This document shows positions 32,361-39,655 of a stretch of DNA of 64,000 bases, in pieces; the stretch's first letter is position 1; each line of letters begins with the position of its first letter. The notes under the pieces are model-generated. The model ran no database searches. It worked only from the letters and a program-made list of their open reading frames with translations, and had not been told where the DNA came from. Made by a program: the position numbers and the translations under genes. Origin of the DNA: Pseudomonadota bacterium (GTDB lineage Bacteria; Pseudomonadota; Alphaproteobacteria; Rickettsiales; Midichloriaceae); NCBI GenBank assembly GCA_018242185.1, contig JAFECK010000025.1, positions 1 through 64,000 on the forward strand. Direction: 5' to 3'.

Positions 32361-34982
32361 ATGGATAAAACTGGCAATGGCCGTACTTTGTATTTGATAG
32401 ATGGGTACAATTTTGTATTTCGTGCTTTTCATTCTTTACCTCCTTTGTCTAGGCCAGATGGCAAGCCTATTGGCGCCGTTTATGGCTTTAGCAACATGCT
32501 GTTTAAGTTCTTGCAAGAACATGGCCACCAGTCTGATGATAATAAGCTGTTTCTAGTAATATTTGATTCTGGGCGCAAAAATATCAGACATGAGATGTAT
32601 CACGAATACAAGGCAAATAGGCCTACGCCTCCTGATGAACTGATATTTCAATTTCCAATAGTTAGACAAGCGGTGGATGCGTTTAACGTGCATATGCTTG
32701 ATGCGCCAGAAGGTTATGAGGCAGATGATGTGATAGCCAGCTATGCCAAAGCGGCAGCGGTAGCCGGGTATGAAGTTATAGTGGTTTCAGGTGATAAAGA
32801 TCTAATGCAACTGGTCAACCAGGATATCCACATGTATGATTCTATGCGAGATAAGATGGTTGATGCTGCTGCTGTAATTGATAAATTTGGGGTTAAGCCA
32901 GAGCAGGTTGTGGATTACCTGGCACTCGTGGGAGATTCTTCGGATAACGTGCCAGGAGTGGATGGTATAGGGCCAAAGACGGCAGCTGAGTTGCTCAGCG
33001 CTTATGGCTCGTTGGATGGGATTTATGCTAAGCTAGCTGCTATGCCTGAGAGCAAAAAAAAGCAAACCATAAGCGAGCAAAAAGATAGAGCATATTTATC
33101 CAAGCAGTTGGTTGAACTTTACGATCTCAAAGAGTTGCCGATTCCTTTGCCTAAGCTCAAACCAAAGCCGGTGGATTTTGCTAAGCTCAGTATTTTCCTG
33201 AAAGAACAAGGATTTAAGTCATTGCTGGATAGAGCTAGTAAAGCCTTCCCTAGCTTGAGCTTAGCTCACACGGAAAATAAAGAAGAGGGCAAAGCTTTAA
33301 ATATAGAGAAACTCAATAAATTGGAAGAGCTAAATATAGCCAAATTCGCGCATGAAGATATTTGCGCTATATACGTGAATGGTGAGCAAGCGAGCATTGC
33401 TTCAGCTAATCATGCTATTCAGCTCGATATCAGCAAGAGCAATCATATGGATCTTTTTGATTCTGGTCATTCACCAACCTTACAGCGCTTTTGGGAAACT
33501 ATAAAGCCACTACTGGAATCTAGCTCGGTGCGCAAAATTATGCTCAGTGTTAAACCTGTGTATAAGGAGCTTGCGGCTTTAAAAGTAACATTGACCAGCT
33601 ATGATGATTTGCAGGTTATGGCTTACACTTTAAGTGCAGGACGCCATAATGGCGAGCTGCAGACTTTAATGCAGTTTTACTTAGAAGACAGCGACCTTCA
33701 GCAACCAGAAGATGCTAGGCTTCTCATGCAGCTATATAAATCCATAAAAGCCAAGCTTATAGCACAGCGTTGCATGACGCTATATGAAAAACTGGACAGG
33801 CCTCTAATTGGCGTTCTGGCAGCGATGGAGCTAAAAGGAGTGCATATAGATGTTCGTTATCTGGCGAATTTATCTAATGAGCTGACCTCCAGGCAAGATG
33901 AGCTACAGAAGCAGATTTGGCGGCTTTGTGGTGAGGAGTTCAACATCGGTTCGCCGAAACAGCTAGCTGAAGTATTGTATGAGAAGTTGGCCTTGCAGGT
34001 GTCTAAAAAGCGGGCTAAAGGCAAGCAGCTGAGCACTGATGCCGAGGCGTTGGAGGATTTGGCTGAGCAAGGCCATGAGGTGGCGGAGAAAATCCTACAG
34101 TGGCGCCAACTGAGCAAGCTGTTGGGGACTTACATCAACCCTCTACCTAAATGCGTAAATCCAGCTACTGGGCGGGTGCATACCACCTATAATGCTACCC
34201 TTACAAGCACTGCACGTTTATCTTCTACCAACCCAAACCTGCAGAATATCCCTATACGCACTGAAGAGGGGCATAAGATCCGTGGGGCGTTCACTGCTGA
34301 AGAAGGGAAAATGCTAATTTCGGCGGACTACTCTCAGATTGAGCTGCGCTTATTAGCCCACATCGCCGACATCAAGCCGTTGCAAGAAGCTTTGACGCAT
34401 GGGGTGGACTTGCATGCACTTACTGCTAGCCAGATCTTTCAGGTACCGCTAGATAAGGTGAGTTCTGAATTGCGGCGGCAGGCGAAAACCATCAACTTCG
34501 GGATTATTTATGGTATCAGCGCGTTTGGTTTGGCGCACAGGCTTGGTATTTCAAGACCTGAGGCGCAGCTGTGCATCGATAATTATTTCCGGGAATATCC
34601 AGGGATTAAGGAGTATATGGATGAATGCATCCATTATGCTAGGACCAATGGTTATGTGAAAACTATCTGGGGCCGGCAGTGTTATATTGAAGGGATAAAC
34701 GACAAGGTGCCGAGTAGGCGAGGGTTTGCCGAGCGTGCAGCTATCAACGCGCCGCTGCAGGGCACAGCTTCAGATATCATACGTAAAGCCATGGTGGAGA
34801 TGCCTGAAGGAGTAGCTAGACACATGATTTTGCAGATTCACGATGAGTTGCTATTTGAAGTGCCGGCTGGGGAAGTGGAGCACTGTAGTGCCACTATAAA
34901 GCAGGTTATGGAGGGAGTAGCTCAGCTTAAAGTACCTATGGAGGTAAGTGTCACTCACGGCAAATCTTGGATGAAGGGGTAG
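32361..34982 (+). CDS. polA: DNA polymerase I, proofreading domain degenerate
   Basis: PolA fills gaps and removes RNA primers. In this 873-residue protein residues 1-290 form the 5'-3' exonuclease ('LYLIDGYNFVFRAFHS', 'YEADDVIASYAK', 'VSGDKDLMQLV', 'GDSSDNVPGVDGIGPKTA'). The C-terminal polymerase has motif A 'SADYSQIELRLLAHI', motif B 'RRQAKTINFGIIYGIS' and motif C 'LQIHDELLFEV'. The middle 3'-5' exonuclease region (about 320-480) keeps the fold pattern but lacks the DxE motif, so proofreading is probably lost. This is common in several bacterial lineages. The stop codon abuts the convergent unknown gene with no spacer. Confidence 0.96.
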   Translation: MDKTGNGRTLYLIDGYNFVFRAFHSLPPLSRPDGKPIGAVYGFSNMLFKFLQEHGHQSDDNKLFLVIFDSGRKNIRHEMYHEYKANRPTPPDELIFQFPIVRQAVDAFNVHMLDAPEGYEADDVIASYAKAAAVAGYEVIVVSGDKDLMQLVNQDIHMYDSMRDKMVDAAAVIDKFGVKPEQVVDYLALVGDSSDNVPGVDGIGPKTAAELLSAYGSLDGIYAKLAAMPESKKKQTISEQKDRAYLSKQLVELYDLKELPIPLPKLKPKPVDFAKLSIFLKEQGFKSLLDRASKAFPSLSLAHTENKEEGKALNIEKLNKLEELNIAKFAHEDICAIYVNGEQASIASANHAIQLDISKSNHMDLFDSGHSPTLQRFWETIKPLLESSSVRKIMLSVKPVYKELAALKVTLTSYDDLQVMAYTLSAGRHNGELQTLMQFYLEDSDLQQPEDARLLMQLYKSIKAKLIAQRCMTLYEKLDRPLIGVLAAMELKGVHIDVRYLANLSNELTSRQDELQKQIWRLCGEEFNIGSPKQLAEVLYEKLALQVSKKRAKGKQLSTDAEALEDLAEQGHEVAEKILQWRQLSKLLGTYINPLPKCVNPATGRVHTTYNATLTSTARLSSTNPNLQNIPIRTEEGHKIRGAFTAEEGKMLISADYSQIELRLLAHIADIKPLQEALTHGVDLHALTASQIFQVPLDKVSSELRRQAKTINFGIIYGISAFGLAHRLGISRPEAQLCIDNYFREYPGIKEYMDECIHYARTNGYVKTIWGRQCYIEGINDKVPSRRGFAERAAINAPLQGTASDIIRKAMVEMPEGVARHMILQIHDELLFEVPAGEVEHCSATIKQVMEGVAQLKVPMEVSVTHGKSWMKG

Positions 34983-35753
34983 CTATAGGTTAGTATCACG
35001 GCTCTGGTCTAGGGTCTGGCTTGCCACACTAACGATTACTGAGCTTTCGGTGGTGATGTTTGATTTTTTAACTTTTGCTTGCGCTCTCACCCACCGCTCT
35101 TTTTCTTCCATTACTTTTTTCAATCGTTCGATTAAGCAGCTGTCCGCTACATAATATCCGCCTGAGTCAAATCTTGGCCCACTGAAAGTAAATTCCCCTT
35201 TGCTTTCGTCTGACACACTTGTAGACGTTGGTTCTCTCCAGAAAAAAATGAGAAGGTTAGGTTCGCCTTTATGACGCACTCCGTCATATCGCGCGCCAAT
35301 CAGAGCATATATATCAATGTTGATCACATCAGCATCATCATAACCGGGCTGCTCCTTTTTTATTTCATACCAGCCTTCTCTTTCGAAAAAATCCTGAAGC
35401 TTATGCTGCTTCTTCATATCATCTTGGAGATATAGCCTATTTCTGATATCTTCCTTAGAATTTTTAAGCTCCATTTTATAGCGCACTTTCATTGGAACTT
35501 TTGGGGTACTAGCAGTGGTTATAGGGGCAGGCTTTTGGTGTACCGCTATGTCACTCTCTCTCTCTCTCTCTCTTGTCAGCAGAGTAGTGCTCAATACCAG
35601 CAGTCCCACAAATGTTGCTGCTCCTACGCCAAACGGAATATACGGGCTGAGGCCAAGCTCGGGTGCCCATATATGCAGTCCTAGAGTAGTAGTGCTCGCA
35701 GCGGTGCCGGTTAATGCGGCAAATAAGGAAAATTTTAGGGCTTTTTGGTTCAC
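34983..35753 (-). CDS. Unknown membrane protein with a dinucleotide repeat in its coding region
   Basis: I do not recognise this 256-residue protein. Two hydrophobic segments at the N-terminus (about 8-28 and 36-58) form a membrane hairpin. A run of alternating Arg-Glu (residues 61-67) follows at once, then a hydrophilic domain of about 185 residues with mixed strands and helices ('EGWYEIKKEQPGYDDADVI', 'LLIFFWREP'). The Arg-Glu run is encoded by an uninterrupted (AG)10 tract on the coding strand. Loss or gain of one unit would shift the frame just after the membrane hairpin, so expression of the main domain could switch by slippage. It is convergent with polA. Confidence 0.65.
   Translation of the reverse strand: MNQKALKFSLFAALTGTAASTTTLGLHIWAPELGLSPYIPFGVGAATFVGLLVLSTTLLTRERERESDIAVHQKPAPITTASTPKVPMKVRYKMELKNSKEDIRNRLYLQDDMKKQHKLQDFFEREGWYEIKKEQPGYDDADVINIDIYALIGARYDGVRHKGEPNLLIFFWREPTSTSVSDESKGEFTFSGPRFDSGGYYVADSCLIERLKKVMEEKERWVRAQAKVKKSNITTESSVIVSVASQTLDQSRDTNL
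35554..35573 (+). repeat. (CT)10 microsatellite inside a coding region
   Basis: Ten perfect CT units lie in the 5' part of the minus-strand gene ending at 34983. Such tracts are typical slippage sites in phase-variable bacterial genes. No other tract of this length was noticed in the window. Confidence 0.9.
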
Positions 35754-35835
35754 TTTGTCTGATGAAAAAAGTTATACTCCGTTTCTCATTGTAGCATGGT
35801 TTCAATTGTTGGGGTAGTGCTTGTCATAACGTAAA

Positions 35836-35858
35836 AATGTCATAGTATGGCTTGACCG
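35836..35858 (+). repeat. Copy 1 of a dispersed 23-base repeat
   Basis: It matches 54579-54601 at 20 of 23 positions, sharing the end TGGCTTGACC. In the other copy the sequence forms a perfect hairpin around CTTGA. Here the 3' arm has diverged, so this copy looks decayed. The differences argue against a recent duplication. Confidence 0.5.
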
Positions 35859-35982
35859 GTGTTGTTGCATGGATAGGCGAAATCAATAATGCATCTATAA
35901 ATAACGAATTACTGCCATTACAGCATATAATTCGAGCTCGCGGCTCGAGCTTTTGTGAGCAAAATGTGCACAAACGCACCAA

Positions 35983-36138
35983 GCGTGACATCTCTGTTTT
36001 TGTCTACAGACGCGAAATAAAAAGTTTCTTTTGCGCAAGCAGGCCTTTGCCGTAAGGGTAGCCTGCTTGAGGCATGGAACTCAAAATAAGAAACTTGAAT
36101 ATTTGTCGCGTTCTCCTTCCGTCACAGAGATATCACGC
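35983..36138. ncRNA. Long structured RNA candidate, 6S RNA-like
   Basis: The gene-free stretch 35754-36210 holds a nested series of complementary arms on one axis. The outer arms 35983-35997 and 36124-36138 match at 14 of 15 positions. After a 12-base bubble on each side come ACGCGA (36010-36015) with TCGCGT (36106-36111). Next are AAGTTTCTT (36022-36030) with AAGAAACTT (36088-36096), and CAAGCAGGC (36036-36044) with GCCTGCTTG (36061-36069) around a 16-base loop. A long closing stem, a symmetric open bubble and an interrupted terminal stem are the plan of 6S RNA, the RNA polymerase regulator. A TATAAT at 35928-35933 favours the plus strand, while TTGCCA/TACCAT beyond 36138 would fit the minus strand, so strand is left open. 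A decayed inverted-repeat element is the alternative. Confidence 0.45.
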
Positions 36139-36210
36139 AGCCATGGTAGGCTGGGGGCGCATCTATGGCAAGAGAAAATAAATTAATATTGTGCTAAATT
36201 TTTGGCAAGC

Positions 36211-36360
36211 CTACTTCTTATCGTCATCATCAAATAAAATTCGCTCAGCTGCCCCTTGTAAATCATTATACTGATTGTCGCGTATCGCCCAGAGCAGGCC
36301 CCAAAGGCCAACTCCAGCAAGCAGTATAGATAGAGGAACCATCCATAATAGTATCGACAT
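36211..36360 (-). CDS. ccoS: cbb3-type cytochrome oxidase assembly protein CcoS
   Basis: CcoS is a small inner-membrane protein needed to insert cofactors into cbb3 cytochrome c oxidase, the high-affinity terminal oxidase used at low oxygen. The 49-residue frame has a single span and all the family marks: 'MSILLWMVPLSILLAGVGL' at the N-terminus, 'LLWAIRDNQYNDLQGAAERI' and an acidic tail 'LFDDDDKK'. The central W-(A/S)-x-(R/K)-x-x-Q(F/Y)-D-D-L/N-D-L pattern is diagnostic. Its usual partners ccoGHI and ccoNOQP are not in the window. It starts 24 bases after the end of the EAL gene and could be cotranscribed with it. Confidence 0.9.
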   Translation of the reverse strand: MSILLWMVPLSILLAGVGLWGLLWAIRDNQYNDLQGAAERILFDDDDKK

Positions 36361-36384
36361 AACTTACCCAGATTTCCGATTTTC

Positions 36385-37593
36385 CTAATCGTTTTCAATC
36401 CACGGACGATAGTTGAGTGCAGGGCTGAAATAGTTGCCTTGCATATAGTCTACCCCAAGCTCTAGTAGCACTTTAGCTATCTCACCATTTTCTACAAACT
36501 CAGCCACGCTTTTTATTCCAAAACTTTTGGCGAACGTGATCATGGTGCTAACAAACAGCTTGCTATCCTCATCATCCACAACGTTGCGAATAAAGGCGCC
36601 ATCTATCTTTATGTAGTCGGCATGTAAGACTTTGAGCTGTTTAAATGACGTATAACCAGCGCCAAAATCGTCGATCGCCACACTGCAGCCCAGAGATTTA
36701 AGCATGTCCACAAGATATGCCATCTTGTCTAGGCCATGGTAAGTACCGGTTTCGGTTATCTCTATAGTTAATCTTTGGCTAATTTGCTCATCTTGAAGCA
36801 TCGCTTTTGCCTTGTTAATCCAGGTTTTATTATCCACAGACATATTGGAAATATTCATCCCCAGCCTGATTTGCGGGCTTTTGCGCAATTCCTCTATCAC
36901 TAATTCCAGCACCATGTTATCTACTATGTGGATGTAGCCGAGCAACTCAGTGGCGGCAATGAAAGGTCCGGCGGAAATTAAATTACCCTCTTCATCTATG
37001 ACTCTGAGTAGAGCTTCGTATTTGTCCAACACTCCAGTCCTTGCATCTACAACTGGTTGAAAAGCTAACACTGTCCGACCTTCGCGCATAGCTTGCATCA
37101 GATAAGCTGCAATTCTCATATTGCTTAAAGTTTCAGCTTTAGCCTCTTGTGAATCTTCGTAAAAGCAGATTTTATATTCCTGATGGCGAGCACGAGCATG
37201 CGAGACGCCTACATGCGCCCTGATGTAAGCAGTTTGTGGGGCAATTCCTTCCATACTTGCTACACCTAATTGGAGTGATAAAACTAATTGTCCTTCGAAC
37301 GCAGCGTTATCTACTAGACTCACTGCATCCAACAACGTCTTCAGTTTGGAAGTTAGTTCTTTTTTATCATTTGTGTCAGCCATAAAAACAAATCTTCCTA
37401 CGGCTATCATAGAAACAGGAGTTCTAGCGCCGAGATGGTTTTTGATGATATCGGATACATGGGATTGAAGAATTTGCTGCACGTCCTTACCATAAACATC
37501 GCTTAAGGTAGCGGCATTTAATATTTCCAAGACGCAAAGACTGCTTTTGCTAGTACCGAAGTTTGCCAATAACTCTTCCGTTCTTTTATCCAT
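36385..37593 (-). CDS. EAL-domain cyclic-di-GMP phosphodiesterase
   Basis: The 402-residue protein has an N-terminal region of about 165 residues resembling a degenerate GGDEF domain with no GGDEF motif. A complete EAL domain (about 165-400) follows. Catalytic elements seen are 'KYEALLRV' (the EAL Glu), 'GMNISNMSV' (Asn), 'IEITETG' (Glu), 'AIDDFGAGYTSF' (the two Asp), 'YIKIDGAFI' (Lys), 'AEFVEN' (Glu) and 'MQGNYFSP' (Gln). It should therefore hydrolyse c-di-GMP to pGpG in the cytoplasm, and the N-terminal part may bind GTP as a sensor. There are no membrane spans. With flagellar genes in the same window a motility or lifestyle-switch role is reasonable but inferred. Confidence 0.92.
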   Translation of the reverse strand: MDKRTEELLANFGTSKSSLCVLEILNAATLSDVYGKDVQQILQSHVSDIIKNHLGARTPVSMIAVGRFVFMADTNDKKELTSKLKTLLDAVSLVDNAAFEGQLVLSLQLGVASMEGIAPQTAYIRAHVGVSHARARHQEYKICFYEDSQEAKAETLSNMRIAAYLMQAMREGRTVLAFQPVVDARTGVLDKYEALLRVIDEEGNLISAGPFIAATELLGYIHIVDNMVLELVIEELRKSPQIRLGMNISNMSVDNKTWINKAKAMLQDEQISQRLTIEITETGTYHGLDKMAYLVDMLKSLGCSVAIDDFGAGYTSFKQLKVLHADYIKIDGAFIRNVVDDEDSKLFVSTMITFAKSFGIKSVAEFVENGEIAKVLLELGVDYMQGNYFSPALNYRPWIEND

Positions 37594-37636
37594 TATAATT
37601 CAAAGCCATATGTGTAGAATCATTGTTCTACAGGTT

Positions 37637-37714
37637 AATTTTATTGCCAGCCTCTTTTACGTCCTGTCGCCACTAGTATAAGGGGACGCTAACCTCACTG
37701 GCAAGCTTAAAATT
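37637..37714. repeat. Inverted repeat upstream of the EAL gene
   Basis: AATTTTA-TTGCCAG (37637-37650) is complementary to CTGGCAA and TAAAATT (37698-37704 and 37708-37714), with three extra bases in the right arm. It lies in the 181-base gap between the EAL gene and the upstream transporter gene. It may be a leader structure, a weak terminator or a decayed palindrome. Confidence 0.35.
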
Positions 37715-37774
37715 AGCGAGTATTTAGGTGGTATCTCCATGTAGCATGTAGGTGCTGCAAGTGGCTACTTCGAA

Positions 37775-38671
37775 CTAAGAAACCTCGGTTTGGGTTTTAT
37801 AGCTACCCATTATTGCGCTCGCTAGAATTAGCACTGTTGCTGCTATAATGGGCAATGTCAAAGCGGCATAACCAAAAGCCAGCAGCCATGCAACGCCCAG
37901 TAGTGGCATTGCGTATCCGTAGATGGAAAGCATGCGAATATCGCCAAACCGCATTGCATAGCCCCAAAGTGCGTATGCCATGCCCCATGGCAACACCCCT
38001 AGCATGATTATGGCAAACCACTGTTCTGTGGTTAGTTGATGTAGAGGGTATGATGGTTCTACTAAAGCATGTAAAATAAGGGCGCTAGCGACGCAAAATG
38101 TTAGTGGAAGCGCTACACAATCTGCTGGTATATCTTGAAATTTGTTATTCAAGACCGAGTACAGTGACCATATTACAGCATTGCAAAGGCCGAAGAAAAT
38201 CGCGGCCATGGTTTGCTCTAATGTTACTGTTTCAACACCAGCAGCGTCAGGTAATACCAGTAAGCATACCCCGACAACCCCAAGTACTGCCGCAATATAA
38301 TGTCGCATATATAACCGCTGCTTTAAGATGATAGCGGTGAAAATCAGGGTGAAAACCGGCCATATGTCCAACGCTAAGTATGCTGCCATAGGGTCACCAG
38401 CTTGCATGGCTACAATAAGTGTGACTTCGGCGGCAAATAAGAAGCCTGCATTAATTAGAAAATATTTACGGGTGATATAGCTTAAGGGTGTGCGGATGTT
38501 GCCGTAGCGGATGCACCACACCACAAACAGAAAGGCGCACGCAAAGCTACACGCGGTTCCTAATAGCAATAGGGGAGGCACATCTCCAGCCATTAATGGG
38601 AGTATAGCTAGTAACGACCACAACAATATTGCGGTCAGTCCAGCGACATTTGCGCCTGCAACTTTATTCAT
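37775..38671 (-). CDS. EamA/DMT-family permease
   Basis: The 298-residue protein has ten hydrophobic spans in two EamA repeats of five, starting with 'LTAILLWSLLAILPLMAG' and, in the second half, 'AIFFGLCNAVIWSLYSVLNN'. Each repeat ends in the family's glycine-rich span ('AAVLGVVGVCLLVLP' and 'IIAATVLILASAIMG'). Members move amino acids, nucleotide sugars or S-adenosylmethionine. In Rickettsiales several DMT proteins take up host metabolites, but the substrate here is unknown. It follows the unknown membrane protein at 38679 by seven bases and is probably cotranscribed with it. Confidence 0.88.
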   Translation of the reverse strand: MNKVAGANVAGLTAILLWSLLAILPLMAGDVPPLLLLGTACSFACAFLFVVWCIRYGNIRTPLSYITRKYFLINAGFLFAAEVTLIVAMQAGDPMAAYLALDIWPVFTLIFTAIILKQRLYMRHYIAAVLGVVGVCLLVLPDAAGVETVTLEQTMAAIFFGLCNAVIWSLYSVLNNKFQDIPADCVALPLTFCVASALILHALVEPSYPLHQLTTEQWFAIIMLGVLPWGMAYALWGYAMRFGDIRMLSIYGYAMPLLGVAWLLAFGYAALTLPIIAATVLILASAIMGSYKTQTEVS

Positions 38672-38678
38672 AATTTAC

Positions 38679-39440
38679 CTAAAACTCAATTATTCTCACT
38701 CCAATATAGTGATCTTTTGCAGCAGCGCAAGCCACTAGAACTTCTGCTAACAAAACTGTTAATGCCGTATTAACGATAATCCCAATGCTAGTTTCTCTGA
38801 CAAATGTCTCAGTGAATTTCGACAAACCTGTTGCTGATGCAACGGCGATAGTACCTATAGTAAAGGAGCATCCTGCGATTTCCATAACTGAAAAACCGCC
38901 ATCTATTTCTTTGGTTTCTTTTTCTACTATAGTCTCATCCATTACGTTGTTTTCCTGGCGAGCAGAGCTTGAGCTGCTGGTATTCGCTTGGTTGTTGGGT
39001 TGTATTGTGCTATTGGCAACTTTGTTTGTTTTCACGATTTGAATATCTGATTGCGTTAGATAGTTGGATATGCCAAGAGTTGCCGCTGTTAGGCAGAAGT
39101 TGAGAGCAAACCAGGTAGTGGCTTGATCTATCCAGGATGTATAAGAAATCGCTGTACCAAGTTTGCTGACCATCACATTGAAAGCTATGGCCCATAGTGC
39201 TGCGGACATCAGCATCCATGGATATTTGCCGGCTCCTGCAATAAAGCCGCCTACCGGTGCAATAATGCTGCCAGACAATATCATTAAGTCTGTGCTAGCT
39301 ATTTCCCCTATCATCTGGGCGGCGATTGGTAGATCAAATGAAATAGCAGTGGCACCAACGCCGGTAATTATAATCCCGCCAACCACCAGCACTATACCAA
39401 GCGCCGTGTTGATCTTATCGCTATCCTTACTATGTCTCAT
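38679..39440 (-). CDS. Unknown polytopic membrane protein
   Basis: I do not recognise this 253-residue protein. It has two groups of spans: about four before residue 125 ('GIVLVVGGIIITGVGATAI' first) and two or three after residue 180. A polar cytoplasmic or lumenal linker separates them (about 128-178), rich in Asn, Ser and Glu. It has no signal peptide or known motif. The paired span groups separated by a hydrophilic loop resemble the other orphan membrane proteins of this window (1356, 34983, 49473 and 60993), which may be lineage-specific. It lies just upstream of the EamA permease, and mnmE diverges from it. Confidence 0.6.
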   Translation of the reverse strand: MRHSKDSDKINTALGIVLVVGGIIITGVGATAISFDLPIAAQMIGEIASTDLMILSGSIIAPVGGFIAGAGKYPWMLMSAALWAIAFNVMVSKLGTAISYTSWIDQATTWFALNFCLTAATLGISNYLTQSDIQIVKTNKVANSTIQPNNQANTSSSSSARQENNVMDETIVEKETKEIDGGFSVMEIAGCSFTIGTIAVASATGLSKFTETFVRETSIGIIVNTALTVLLAEVLVACAAAKDHYIGVRIIEF

Positions 39441-39572
39441 ATACGCACTCTTTTAAAAATTGAAGAAAATTATACTGCCCCTCATCTTGGGATGTATATA
39501 GGGAATTAGCGCTATATGTCAAGTGGGAAGTGCCACAATATCTTATAACCTACACAGGTCAAGAGCCAATCA

Positions 39573-39601
39573 TTGTCATTGGCTGCAATTTCTGCTACAA
39601 T
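39573..39601 (+). promoter_or_regulatory. Probable sigma-70 promoter of mnmE
   Basis: TTGTCA and TACAAT are separated by 17 bases, 54 bases before the mnmE start codon. Confidence 0.5.
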
Positions 39602-39655
39602 GCAACCGTAGGTGGTGCCAGCACCATCTAGTAGACAAATTCAGCAAATATAGAG

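Noticed and set aside
35852..36055. 67-codon plus-strand frame in the 457-base gap
   Set aside because: It runs through the arms of the structured RNA candidate, has no ribosome-binding site and no protein-like pattern.
36183..36398. 71-codon minus-strand frame over the ccoS region
   Set aside because: It overlaps the ccoS frame, which matches a known family end to end. This frame has no family resemblance.
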